The position numbers and the translations under genes are program-made. Below are positions 1 through 6,670 of a stretch of 8,924 nucleotides of DNA, piece by piece (within the stretch, counting starts at the first letter, position 1; each line of letters begins with the position of its first letter). Source of the DNA: Gemmatimonadales bacterium (GTDB taxonomy: Bacteria > Gemmatimonadota > Gemmatimonadetes > Palauibacterales > Palauibacteraceae); the NCBI GenBank assembly GCA_030636765.1, contig DAOVWI010000083.1, positions 1-8,924 on the forward strand, in the 5' to 3' direction. The notes under the pieces were generated by a model. That model worked only from the letters and a program-made list of their open reading frames with translations. It did no database searches and had not been told where the DNA came from.

Positions 1-509
1 CCGGGATGCGGCTCGGCGAAGCCGAGGCGCTCAGGGTCTGCGACGTGAAGCTGGGCGATGGAGAAGCTCGTGCGCTCGTGAACGACGCGAAGACAGCGGA
101 CGGTATTCGACCCGTGTTCGTGCCGCTGTGGGTAGCCCGAACGCTGTGTGAGCAAATCGAAGAACACGGGCTCACCGGCACCGATCCCTTGTTCACGATC
201 AAGCGCCGCACGATCCAGAAGGAGCACCAGCGGGCGTGCCGGATCGCCGGGATACCCGACTACACCATCCACGATCATCGGCATACGGCTGCCGTACACC
301 TCGCGAAGGCCGGGATGCCGCTGAACCTCCTTCAACAGCAGCTTGGCCATGCTCGCATCGACATGACCATGCGATATGCTCGATTCCACCCCGAGTACTC
401 GGACGTGGGCGGCTACTTCGACGAGGCGGGGAAACAGCTTGGATTGACCGGCGCGGGTAACAGTTTGGGTAACACCCGCGAAACAGCGATAGGAATCGCG
501 GAGAGGTGA
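1..509 (+). CDS. Tyrosine recombinase/integrase, C-terminal catalytic part (5' end outside window)
   Basis: This is the catalytic domain of a tyrosine site-specific recombinase (phage or island integrase), which breaks and rejoins DNA at att sites. The reading frame is open to the left edge, so the N-terminal DNA-binding part lies outside the window. The ATG at position 6 is an internal Met in the motif G-M-R-L-G-E, which carries the first catalytic Arg. Counting from that Met, the rest of the active site is visible: a candidate beta-hairpin Lys (K29), H89-D-H-R92-H, the L-G-H motif with H115, and the nucleophile Tyr124 in M-R-Y-A-R-F. The core is therefore intact as far as it can be seen. 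After Tyr124 comes a 43-residue tail with no recognised motif. The stop lies 26 bp from the 3' end of a tRNA-Ser gene, as expected for an integrase lying next to its own attachment site. Family assignment is firm; the element type (prophage, ICE or genomic island) cannot be told. Confidence 0.92.
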   Translation, partial: GMRLGEAEALRVCDVKLGDGEARALVNDAKTADGIRPVFVPLWVARTLCEQIEEHGLTGTDPLFTIKRRTIQKEHQRACRIAGIPDYTIHDHRHTAAVHLAKAGMPLNLLQQQLGHARIDMTMRYARFHPEYSDVGGYFDEAGKQLGLTGAGNSLGNTRETAIGIAER

Positions 510-560
510 GCGTCGTAACTCGTTGTCAGATAAAGCGGAGGGGGCGGGATTCGAACCCGC
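510..560. other. Probable integration end (att site) at the tRNA-Ser 3' end
   Basis: Tyrosine-recombinase elements often integrate into the 3' part of a tRNA gene, restoring it with their own copy and placing the integrase gene just inside the junction. Here the integrase stop is followed by 26 bp and then the acceptor stem and T arm of tRNA-Ser (536-560), with the tRNA 3' end pointing at the integrase. The likely att core is therefore within the T arm and acceptor segment. Only one end is in the window, so the direct repeat that would prove the site cannot be seen. This is inferred from gene arrangement. Confidence 0.5.
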
Positions 561-618
561 AAGCCCGTGAGGGCGCCGGTTTTCAAGACCGGTGCATTAG
601 CCGTTCTGCCACCCCTCC
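536..618 (-). tRNA. tRNA-Ser (anticodon UGA)
   Basis: On the minus strand the sequence folds as a class II tRNA. The 5' acceptor strand GGAGGGG (618-612) pairs with CCCCTCC (543-537), and the discriminator base at 536 is G, as in serine tRNAs. The T arm is GCGGG-TTCGAAT-CCCGC (560-544). The anticodon arm has stem CCGGT/ACCGG around loop CTTGAAA, giving anticodon UGA, which reads UCA codons. A long variable arm lies between the anticodon and T arms, which is diagnostic for Ser among anticodons of this type. CCA is not encoded: the bases after the discriminator read CTT. The gene lies downstream of the minus-strand cytochrome gene and next to the integrase, and probably serves as the integration target. 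Confidence 0.95.
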
Positions 619-648
619 GAGAACATCGAGGCCACCATCGCCTGTCGC

Positions 649-689
649 TTCAATCGCCGGGCCGGCCGCCGACCTGGCCGCCGATTGAA
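649..689. repeat. Inverted repeat upstream of tRNA-Ser
   Basis: TTCAATCG (649-656) and CGATTGAA (682-689) are perfect 8-bp inverted arms, enclosing a GC-rich stretch that can add GGCC pairing inside the stem. It lies about 30 bp before the tRNA 5' end on the tRNA's own strand. No run of T follows on either strand, so it is not a standard intrinsic terminator. It might be a processing or regulatory hairpin in the transcript leading into the tRNA, or a relic of a mobile sequence. Confidence 0.45.
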
Positions 690-786
690 ACCGCTCGTCG
701 ACGCCCCGCGTAGAGGCTCCCGAGGGCCGGGCGCGGGAAGCCGGGCCGCAAAAGGTTAAGAACCCTCGCTCGACGAGGAGATCCCG

Positions 787-852
787 TTGAGAAAGATCGC
801 CATCGTTGTCGTGCTCGAGATTCTGCGGCGCCTGATCAAGCGACGCTGCTAA
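787..852 (+). CDS. Possible 21-residue basic hydrophobic peptide (hypothetical)
   Basis: A TTG codon at 787 is preceded by GAGGAG (775-780) with a 6-nt spacer, an almost ideal ribosome-binding arrangement. The frame runs 21 codons to TAA. The peptide starts M-R-K-I-A-I-V-V-V, has a short hydrophobic stretch and ends in a basic tail R-R-L-I-K-R-R-C, resembling tiny membrane-active peptides. No downstream gene on the plus strand would make it a leader peptide. A short ORF like this can arise by chance, so the call rests on the ribosome-binding site and the peptide's character alone. Confidence 0.2.
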   Translation: MRKIAIVVVLEILRRLIKRRC

Positions 853-872
853 GCTCCCGGCGCGGCCAGCCC

Positions 873-948
873 GACCGACGCGCCGCAGCCGTGCGGCCGG
901 GCGGACCAAAGCGCCGCGGCCACCCGGACGGGCCGACCCACGCGCCGC
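873..948. repeat. Degenerate 31-bp tandem repeat
   Basis: The 14-bp pattern GACCnAnGCGCCGC occurs at 873-886, 904-917 and 935-948, exactly 31 bp apart each time. The first two full 31-bp units match at 23 of 31 positions; the third is partial and ends inside the stop codon of the cytochrome c gene. Function is unknown. It may be a decayed minisatellite in the 3' untranslated region of that gene. Confidence 0.45.
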
Positions 949-1373
949 TAGTAGATGCCCGCCTTGCGCTGGAGCCAGCGCACGTACGCGATGATCGTCC
1001 CGACCTCATCGCGCGTCACCCCTTCCACCGGCGCCATGTTTCCGTAGCGCCAGTGATGGGCCCTCACACCCTGCACCGGCGCCAGGTAGAACGCCGGGTC
1101 GGAGTGATGGTTCGGGTGGTAGACCCGGTTCACCAGGGGCGGGCCGCTCTCCGATCCGGTCGCCGCACGCCCGTGACACTGGCCACAGTACGTGTTGAAC
1201 GCCGCTCGGCCGGCCGCGAGCGAATCCGGAAGGCTCTCGTCGGCGCGGAGCGCGACCATCGCCTCGGGCGTGAGCCCGGCCGCGGGCCGCTCCTCCTCGC
1301 ACGCTGACGCCGCCACGAGAATGGCGAGCCCGAGGAGGCGATGTCGCCGAGGCGCGTAACCCTTATCGCTCAA
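948..1373 (-). CDS. Lipoprotein monohaem cytochrome c
   Basis: A small class I-type cytochrome c, predicted to carry electrons in the periplasm while anchored by lipid. From the TTG start chosen here the protein has 141 residues: a basic n-region (R-R-H-R), a hydrophobic core, and a lipobox-like A-S-A-C with Cys25 as the lipidated residue. The haem site is C63-G-Q-C66-H67. Met113 in Y-G-N-M-A-P is the likely sixth haem ligand. The 3' end ends in Y-V-R-W-L-Q, typical of the last helix of the fold. TTG (1373) overlaps the end of the DUF2231-kelch gene by 11 nt and has GGAG 10 nt upstream. GTG codons at 1403 (with GAGG 6 nt upstream) and 1424 (158 residues) are alternative starts but lengthen the signal peptide oddly. 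The overlap implies co-transcription and translational coupling with the kelch gene. Its redox partner is unknown. Confidence 0.88.
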   Translation of the reverse strand: MSDKGYAPRRHRLLGLAILVAASACEEERPAAGLTPEAMVALRADESLPDSLAAGRAAFNTYCGQCHGRAATGSESGPPLVNRVYHPNHHSDPAFYLAPVQGVRAHHWRYGNMAPVEGVTRDEVGTIIAYVRWLQRKAGIY

Positions 1374-2883
1374 GCTCGAATCGCTCCACGCGGGCGGTAA
1401 CACGCTGGCCCTCGGCCATCCCACCGATCAGGAACAGTACATCGCCCGCCCCAACCAGTCCCCGGTGATCCATGGTTCGTACCAGGTTGCCCGCGAGCTC
1501 CCGCCAGGCGTCCTTAGGCACGTCGTACGCGAACGTCACGGCCGACGGCTCGGACGGGACTCCGTCGTACCCGACCCCGTCGTAGTTGTAGGGGTTGTCC
1601 GTTCCGCCGGCAAACACGATCAGGCCCTCGTCGGGCAGCACTCCCGCCGCCATCCGGTAGCGGGCGGGCCCCGAGTGATGGGCCAGCTCGCGCCAATGAA
1701 CATTCGACGGTCGAGCCGGATCGATCTCACCGCGGTAGCAGGCCTCCGCCATCACGAAACGCGGCTCAGCCTCCGGATCGACCCGGACGCCATCGCAGTA
1801 GACGATGACGTCGCCCACGACGGCGCCGGCGTGGCCGAACACCGGCGGGCCGGGAATCGGCGTCGCCGCCTCCCAGCGGTCGGCGGCGGGATCGTACATC
1901 TGGACATCCGCCACGTTGTCGCGCTGGGACCACCCGCTCACGATGAACACCAGGCTGTCGCGCCAGACGCCCGCGACGGCGTCGTCGACCGGGATCGGGA
2001 AGGGTGCGCCCTTCGTGTAGCTGTCCGTCGCAGGATCGTAGATGTCGACGTCCGGGGTCGACACTTCGTTCCCGTCGGCGTCCACGGTGTAGCCTCCGAA
2101 GAGGTACACCCTGCCCTCCAGGCCGACCGAGGTCGCCGCGATGCGGCCGATGGGCCCCGGCACGGAGCGGACCTCGGTCCACCGATCGCCGGCGACCTCG
2201 TAGGCGAAGGCCTGCCTGGTGATCCCGGTATGCAGCTTGGTCGTGTCGAGGCCGAGGAAGGTGAAGAGCCGGAGCCCGTCCGCCAGGGTCACGGCCGCCA
2301 CCGCGTTGTTCGTCAGCGGAGTCGGCAACGGCGACACCTCCGTCCACCGCCCCCGAGGCGAGCGGGCCTTCGCGAGGACGTGATCGCGCCCTTCCCCGGT
2401 GACAGGCGCTGGATCAGCTGAAGCGCTGCCGAGCTCCCCGGAGCGCAACTCCTCGTGCCCGACCTTCCCTCCCAGGTTGGCCGTCCACGCCATCAGGCCG
2501 GAGACGAGCAGCGCACCGATGAGGGTGCCCATACCGAACCACCTCGGTAGGCTCCTGGAGCGGGAGACGAGGAGCCCCACGAGCGCGACGAGCCCGAGAG
2601 CGCCCGCCGCGATGGCGGCCAGCTCCGCAGCCTCCTCGTGCCGCTCGATCACCGCCTCCGGCACCCGGGCAGCCTCCTCCACCACCTCCTCGGCCGCCCC
2701 ACCGCTCAGGTAGACCATGCCAGCAGCGATTGCCGCCAGGACGAGCACGCCGAGGCCCACGCGGAGGGTCTCCTCCCGGCGGGTGGCGAGCGCGAACGCC
2801 AGCAGGCCGAAGCCGAAGGGGACGCCGAGCACCGGGATGTGGTTGAGCATGAGGTGAACCTGAATCGGGCCGAGATCCAGCAT
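1363..2883 (-). CDS. DUF2231-like membrane domain fused to kelch beta-propeller
   Basis: The 506-residue protein starts at ATG 2883, preceded by GGAGG with a 7-nt spacer. Residues 1-145 resemble the DUF2231 membrane family: H10-L-M-L-N-H15-I-P, four hydrophobic helices at about 14-34, 42-61, 87-107 and 115-135, an acidic loop with R-H82-E-E, and G-G-K-V-G-H143-E after helix 4. Arg residues cluster in the loops between helices 1-2 (35-41) and 3-4 (108-114). By the positive-inside rule those loops are cytoplasmic, so all four histidines and the C-terminal part face the periplasm. From about 180 to 506 the protein has kelch-type repeats with recurring V-Y-L-F-G-G, Y-D-P-A-x-D-x-W/Y and L-I-G-G motifs, giving roughly five to six blades. 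The frame is continuous, so this is a true fusion. DUF2231 proteins are usually around 150-180 residues alone. The ligand and activity are unknown; haem or metal binding by the histidines is inference. It follows the ZIP gene by 53 nt and overlaps the cytochrome c gene. Confidence 0.85.
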   Translation of the reverse strand: MLDLGPIQVHLMLNHIPVLGVPFGFGLLAFALATRREETLRVGLGVLVLAAIAAGMVYLSGGAAEEVVEEAARVPEAVIERHEEAAELAAIAAGALGLVALVGLLVSRSRSLPRWFGMGTLIGALLVSGLMAWTANLGGKVGHEELRSGELGSASADPAPVTGEGRDHVLAKARSPRGRWTEVSPLPTPLTNNAVAAVTLADGLRLFTFLGLDTTKLHTGITRQAFAYEVAGDRWTEVRSVPGPIGRIAATSVGLEGRVYLFGGYTVDADGNEVSTPDVDIYDPATDSYTKGAPFPIPVDDAVAGVWRDSLVFIVSGWSQRDNVADVQMYDPAADRWEAATPIPGPPVFGHAGAVVGDVIVYCDGVRVDPEAEPRFVMAEACYRGEIDPARPSNVHWRELAHHSGPARYRMAAGVLPDEGLIVFAGGTDNPYNYDGVGYDGVPSEPSAVTFAYDVPKDAWRELAGNLVRTMDHRGLVGAGDVLFLIGGMAEGQRVTARVERFELER

Positions 2884-2936
2884 CGGAACGCCTCCTTCGG
2901 GAGTCGATCTGTCAGGTCGTACTGGTAGCCATGCCG

Positions 2937-3674
2937 TTACACGCGCAGCAACGCCTGAAAAGCGATCATCGCGACGAGCGAGAGCGTGACGGTCAGCGCC
3001 ACGGCGTCCCGCGGTGCGTCCTCCAGCGCCTCCGGGATCATCTCGGCGAACACCATCCAGAGCATCGCTCCGGCCGCGAATCCCAAGCCGACCGGAAGAA
3101 ACGGCTCGAACGACTCGACGAACAGGAAGGCCGGTACCGCCAGAATCGGCTGGGGCAGGCTGGAGAAGACGCTCCAGGCGGCCGCCCGCCAGACAGGCTC
3201 TCCCCTCGGAACGAGGACGAGGCTTATCGCGAGTCCCTCCGGAACGTTGTGCACGGCGATCGCGATCGTGATGAAAACCCCTAGAGCCAGGCCGCCGCCG
3301 AAGGACACTCCGACAGCGATTCCCTCGGTCACCGAGTGCAGCGTCATGATGGCGACGATGAGTATGCCTCGTGTCGCATCCGCGCCGCGAAGGCTTCCGA
3401 GCTGCGCGTCGGGCCGCGCCCGCAGGAGCCTCTGCGTCCCGGCGATGAACGCGAGCCCCAGCACCACGCCGACCAGCACCCTCGGGGCGCTGTCCGCGAT
3501 GCCCTCGTAGATGAGCGTCGAGCTGGCGGCACCCATCAGCCCGGCGGCGAGCGCGTTCGAGAGCCCGAGCCACCTGCGGGACATGTCGCGAAAGAAGAGG
3601 AACGGGATGGCGCCCAGGCCGGTCGCCGCCGCCGTCACGAGGGCGTACCAGAAGACGGTATAGGGGCCTACCAT
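2937..3674 (-). CDS. ZIP-family divalent metal transporter
   Basis: A 245-residue membrane protein of the ZIP family, which moves Zn, Fe or other divalent metals into the cytoplasm. The paired metal-site helices are clear: L-H113-S-V-T-E117-G in one and V-H142-N143-V-P-E146-G in the next. There are about seven to eight hydrophobic helices. The segment S-S-L-P-Q-P-I-L-A-V-P-A-F (171-183) followed by G-F-A-A-G-A-M-L-W-M-V (198-208) closely resembles, from memory, plant ZIPs of the At3g08650 type more than E. coli ZupT. No long His-rich loop is present. The ATG at 3674 lies 16 nt after the acnA stop and the ribosome-binding site is weak, which suggests translational coupling to aconitase. The frame stays open upstream into acnA, but that part is arginine-rich shadow sequence. 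Metal specificity cannot be read from the sequence. Confidence 0.9.
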   Translation of the reverse strand: MVGPYTVFWYALVTAAATGLGAIPFLFFRDMSRRWLGLSNALAAGLMGAASSTLIYEGIADSAPRVLVGVVLGLAFIAGTQRLLRARPDAQLGSLRGADATRGILIVAIMTLHSVTEGIAVGVSFGGGLALGVFITIAIAVHNVPEGLAISLVLVPRGEPVWRAAAWSVFSSLPQPILAVPAFLFVESFEPFLPVGLGFAAGAMLWMVFAEMIPEALEDAPRDAVALTVTLSLVAMIAFQALLRV

Positions 3675-3690
3675 CGGCAACCGGGCAGGA

Positions 3691-6459
3691 TCACGCGAGC
3701 ATCTGGCGCAGGACGGTCTGCAGGATGCCTCCGTTGCGGTAGTACTCCGCCTCCATCGCAGTGTCGAGCCGCACGTCCGCCTCGAACTCCACGACCTTGC
3801 CGTCGCTCGCCCGGGCCGTGACCCGTACCGGGGAGCCCTGCTCCGAAGCCTGCCCGATGCCCTCAACGTCGTAGAGCTCCGTGCCGTCCAGCCCGAGCGC
3901 CTCCCTGCCCTCGCCGGGCAGGAACTGCAGGGGAAGGACGCCCATGCCGATCAGGTTGCTTCGGTGGATCCGCTCGTACCCTTCCGCAATCACCGCGCGA
4001 ACCCCGAGCAGGCTCGGCCCCTTCGCCGCCCAGTCGCGTGAGGAACCGGTCCCGTACTCGCGCCCGGCGATCACGACGAGGGGAGCGCCATCCTCCGCGT
4101 AGCGCATCGCGGCATCGTAGATCGCCATCTGCTCGTCCCCGGGAAGGTGCCGCGTGTAGCCGCCCTCCACTCCAGGCACCAGCAGGTTCCGAAGGCGAAT
4201 GTTGGCGAACGTGCCGCGCATCATCACCTCGTGATTCCCGCGCCGGGAGCCGTAGGAGTTGAACTCGAGCGGCGTCACGCCGTGCTCGATCAGGTAGCGG
4301 CCCGCCGGCGAGTCCACCGCGATCGTTCCGGCGGGCGAGATGTGGTCCGTCGTCACGGAGTCACCGAGCAGCGCGAGAACACGGGCGCCCCGGATGTCGG
4401 CAGGGTCTTCCGGCTCGCGCTTCATCCCCACGAAGAAGGGCGGCTGCCGCACGTAGGTGGAGTCCGAGTCCCAGGCGAAGCGATCTCCCTCCGGCACCGG
4501 CAGCGCCCGCCAGCCCTCGTCACCGGTGTACACGTCGGCGTACTGCTCCTGGAACATCTCCGTCTTCACCGCTCCGCGGACTGTATCGCGGATCTTCTCC
4601 TGGCTCGGCCAGATGTCCCGGAGGAAGACGGGCGCCCCCTCCGGGTCCTCGCCCAACGGTTCGTTGTACAGGTCGATGTCCATCCGCCCGGCGAGGGCGT
4701 AGGCGACGACCAGGGGCGGAGAGGCCAGGTAGTTGGCACGAGTGTCGGGGTTGATCCGGCCCTCGAAGTTCCGGTTTCCGCTCAGCACCGAGCATACGAC
4801 GAGGTCGTGCTCGTGGATGGCCTCGGAGATCGGGGCCGGCAGCGGTCCGCTGTTTCCGATGCACGTCGTGCAGCCGTAACCCACGAGGTAGAACCCCAGC
4901 GCCTCGAGGGAGGGCGTCAGCCCCGCCTCCTCCAGATACTCGGTGACCACCTTGGAGCCGGGTGCCAGGCTCGTTTTGACCCAAGGCTTGCTCCTCAGCC
5001 CGCGTGCCACGGCGTTCCGGGCGAGCAGGCCCGCCCCGACCATGACGGATGGGTTCGAGGTGTTCGTGCAGCTCGTGATCGCCGCGATCACCACCGAGCC
5101 GTCGCGCAGCTCGAGCCCATCGATCTGCACGGGTGCGGACGTGTCCACCGCCGCCCCGTCGCCCCCCTCGGACTGCCAGCGTCCCATGGCTTCGCCGTCG
5201 CCGGTCGCGCCATGGCCACCGAGGAAGGCGGACAGCGCCTCGCCGAACGCCTCCTTGCTGCGTGAGAGCCGGATCCTCTGCTGCGGCAGCTTCGGTCCGG
5301 CCAAACTCGGCTCGACCGTGTCGAGATCCAGCTCCAGGGTGTCGCTGTACACGGCCTCCGGAGCGTCGGCGGTGTGGAAGAGCCCCTGCTCCTTCATGTA
5401 GGCCTCCACGATACCGACGCGTTCCTCGGACCGGCCCGTGAAGCGCAGGTAGGTCAGCGTCTCGTCGTCAACGGGGAAGATCGCGCAGGTGGCGCCGTAC
5501 TCGGGCGACATGTTGCCGATCGTCGCGCGGTCGGCGAGCGACAGGCCGGAGATGCCGGGCCCGTAGAACTCCACGAACTTCCCGACGACACCCTTTCGGC
5601 GAAGCATCTCGGTGACGCGCAGCACCATGTCCGTGGCCGTCGCCCCCTCGGGCAGGACCCCGTGGAGCTTGAAGCCTACGACCCTCGGAATGAGCAGGCT
5701 GAGGGGCTGGCCGAGCATGGCCGCCTCCGCTTCGATACCGCCCACGCCCCAACCGAGAACGCCCAGGCCGTTGATCATCGTCGTGTGGCTGTCGGTTCCG
5801 ACCAGCGTGTCCGGGTAGAGGAGCCGCCCATCACCGGGGTCGCCGCTGTCGAGCGACGCCGGGTCGAGACCGCCCGCGTCAAACACGACTCGCGCCAGGT
5901 ACTCCAGGTTGACCTGGTGCACGATACCGGTGTCGGGAGGGACTACCTTGAAGTTGTCGAACGCCGTCTGCCCCCACCGCAGGAAGGCATAGCGCTCGCG
6001 GTTCCGTTCGAACTCCTTCTCGGCGTTGATGAAGAAAGACGCCCGGCTCCCGAAGGAATCGACCTGCACGGAATGATCGATGACCAGCTCGGACGGCAGG
6101 AGCGGGTTGATCCTGGCTGGATCTCCTCCGAATTCGCCCATCGCATCCCGCAGCGCGGCGAGATCCACGACGGCCGGCACGCCCGTAAAGTCCTGAAGCA
6201 GCACACGCGCCGGCATGAACGCGATCTCGTGCTCCGCCGGTTCCGAGGCCCTTTCGGACCAGGTGGCGAGGGACTCGATGTCATCCGCGGTCACAATCCT
6301 GCCGTCCTCTCGCCGGAGCAGGTTCTCCAGGAGGATCTTGATCGAGTACGGCAGCCGGTCCGGCTCTGCGACGCCCTCTCGCTCGAGAGCCCGTATGTCG
6401 AAAAGGGTCGCGTCTTCGGCGCCGATCTTCAGCCCGCGCCGCGCTCCAAACGAATCCAT
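3691..6459 (-). CDS. acnA: Aconitate hydratase (AcnA type)
   Basis: Aconitase interconverts citrate and isocitrate via cis-aconitate in the TCA and glyoxylate cycles, in the cytoplasm, using a [4Fe-4S] cluster. The 922-residue protein is the length expected for the AcnA/IRP group (E. coli AcnA is 891). The three cluster cysteines are present: C464 in I-T-S-C-T-N-T-S, and C530 and C533 in G-Y-G-C-T-T-C-I-G-N. Also visible are Y-P-D-T-L-V-G-T-D-S-H-T-T (about 215-227), the swivel-domain motifs L-G-D-S-V-T-T-D-H-I-S-P (about 698-709), S-R-R-G-N-H-E-V-M-M-R-G (about 738-749) and G-R-E-Y-G-T-G-S-S-R-D-W (about 799-810). ATG 6459 is chosen because GAGGGG lies 8 nt upstream; a GTG at 6486 would add nine residues. 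It is the first gene of the leftward run acnA-ZIP-kelch-cytochrome, with a 211-bp intergenic region ahead of it. Nothing suggests inactivation. Confidence 0.97.
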   Translation of the reverse strand: MDSFGARRGLKIGAEDATLFDIRALEREGVAEPDRLPYSIKILLENLLRREDGRIVTADDIESLATWSERASEPAEHEIAFMPARVLLQDFTGVPAVVDLAALRDAMGEFGGDPARINPLLPSELVIDHSVQVDSFGSRASFFINAEKEFERNRERYAFLRWGQTAFDNFKVVPPDTGIVHQVNLEYLARVVFDAGGLDPASLDSGDPGDGRLLYPDTLVGTDSHTTMINGLGVLGWGVGGIEAEAAMLGQPLSLLIPRVVGFKLHGVLPEGATATDMVLRVTEMLRRKGVVGKFVEFYGPGISGLSLADRATIGNMSPEYGATCAIFPVDDETLTYLRFTGRSEERVGIVEAYMKEQGLFHTADAPEAVYSDTLELDLDTVEPSLAGPKLPQQRIRLSRSKEAFGEALSAFLGGHGATGDGEAMGRWQSEGGDGAAVDTSAPVQIDGLELRDGSVVIAAITSCTNTSNPSVMVGAGLLARNAVARGLRSKPWVKTSLAPGSKVVTEYLEEAGLTPSLEALGFYLVGYGCTTCIGNSGPLPAPISEAIHEHDLVVCSVLSGNRNFEGRINPDTRANYLASPPLVVAYALAGRMDIDLYNEPLGEDPEGAPVFLRDIWPSQEKIRDTVRGAVKTEMFQEQYADVYTGDEGWRALPVPEGDRFAWDSDSTYVRQPPFFVGMKREPEDPADIRGARVLALLGDSVTTDHISPAGTIAVDSPAGRYLIEHGVTPLEFNSYGSRRGNHEVMMRGTFANIRLRNLLVPGVEGGYTRHLPGDEQMAIYDAAMRYAEDGAPLVVIAGREYGTGSSRDWAAKGPSLLGVRAVIAEGYERIHRSNLIGMGVLPLQFLPGEGREALGLDGTELYDVEGIGQASEQGSPVRVTARASDGKVVEFEADVRLDTAMEAEYYRNGGILQTVLRQMLA

Positions 6460-6670
6460 CTCCACATCCCCTCGGTCTGTGCGCACCTATCGCCGTGGAC
6501 GCCCGTGCCCCCCGGTTCGTCATCTTCACCTGCTGGAATAATGCGGAGCGGTCGGGCTCGAGGCGAGGAGAAAGAAAGGCGACGACGCGCGGCCGTGAGC
6601 GTCATCGCGAGGTGTGGGGCGCGGTCGCTCACTCCGGAGCGCGGTCGCTCAGAGTGTGGAGCGCGGTCGC
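6460..6670 (-). promoter_or_regulatory. Intergenic leader region upstream of acnA
   Basis: This 211-bp gap between the universal stress gene and acnA is the only sizeable non-coding space before the acnA run, so it probably holds the acnA promoter. Moving leftward on the minus strand it contains three short palindromes (6617-6673), then an imperfect GACGC/GCGTC stem (6603-6584) followed by a pyrimidine-rich stretch (6580-6562) that could act as a weak terminator for the stress gene, then the most AT-rich spot CATTATT (around 6535-6543) as a possible -10 region. No good -35 partner was seen. All of this is suggestive only. Confidence 0.35.

Larger units (their letters stand above)
619..947. 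other. Intergenic region without a convincing gene
   Basis: These 329 bp separate the tRNA-Ser 5' end from the stop of the cytochrome c gene. Longer open frames here are shadows: one on the minus strand (583-909) runs through the tRNA and has no recognisable protein features. What can be seen is an inverted repeat near the tRNA (649-689), a possible 21-codon plus-strand ORF with a ribosome-binding site (787-852), a short GGTT-AAG-AACC palindrome just before that ORF, and a degenerate 31-bp repeat ending at the cytochrome stop codon. No clear sigma-70 promoter for the tRNA was recognised. Confidence 0.6.

Noticed and set aside
506..688. Plus-strand 60-codon frame containing R-G-R-D-S-N-P
   Set aside because: It is the antisense translation of the tRNA-Ser T arm, a well-known false protein.
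583..909. Minus-strand 108-codon frame
   Set aside because: It runs through the tRNA gene and has Arg/Ala-rich shadow composition with no motif.
1465..2421. Long plus-strand frame opposite the kelch gene
   Set aside because: Antisense shadow of a GC-rich gene; Arg/His/Val-rich composition and no domain.
2884..3573. 230-codon upstream extension of the DUF2231-kelch frame
   Set aside because: It overlaps the ZIP gene out of frame and is Arg/Gly-rich; ATG 2883 has a strong ribosome-binding site and starts the membrane domain.
4147..5265. 372-codon plus-strand frame inside acnA
   Set aside because: Antisense shadow; the minus strand holds an intact aconitase with all cluster cysteines.
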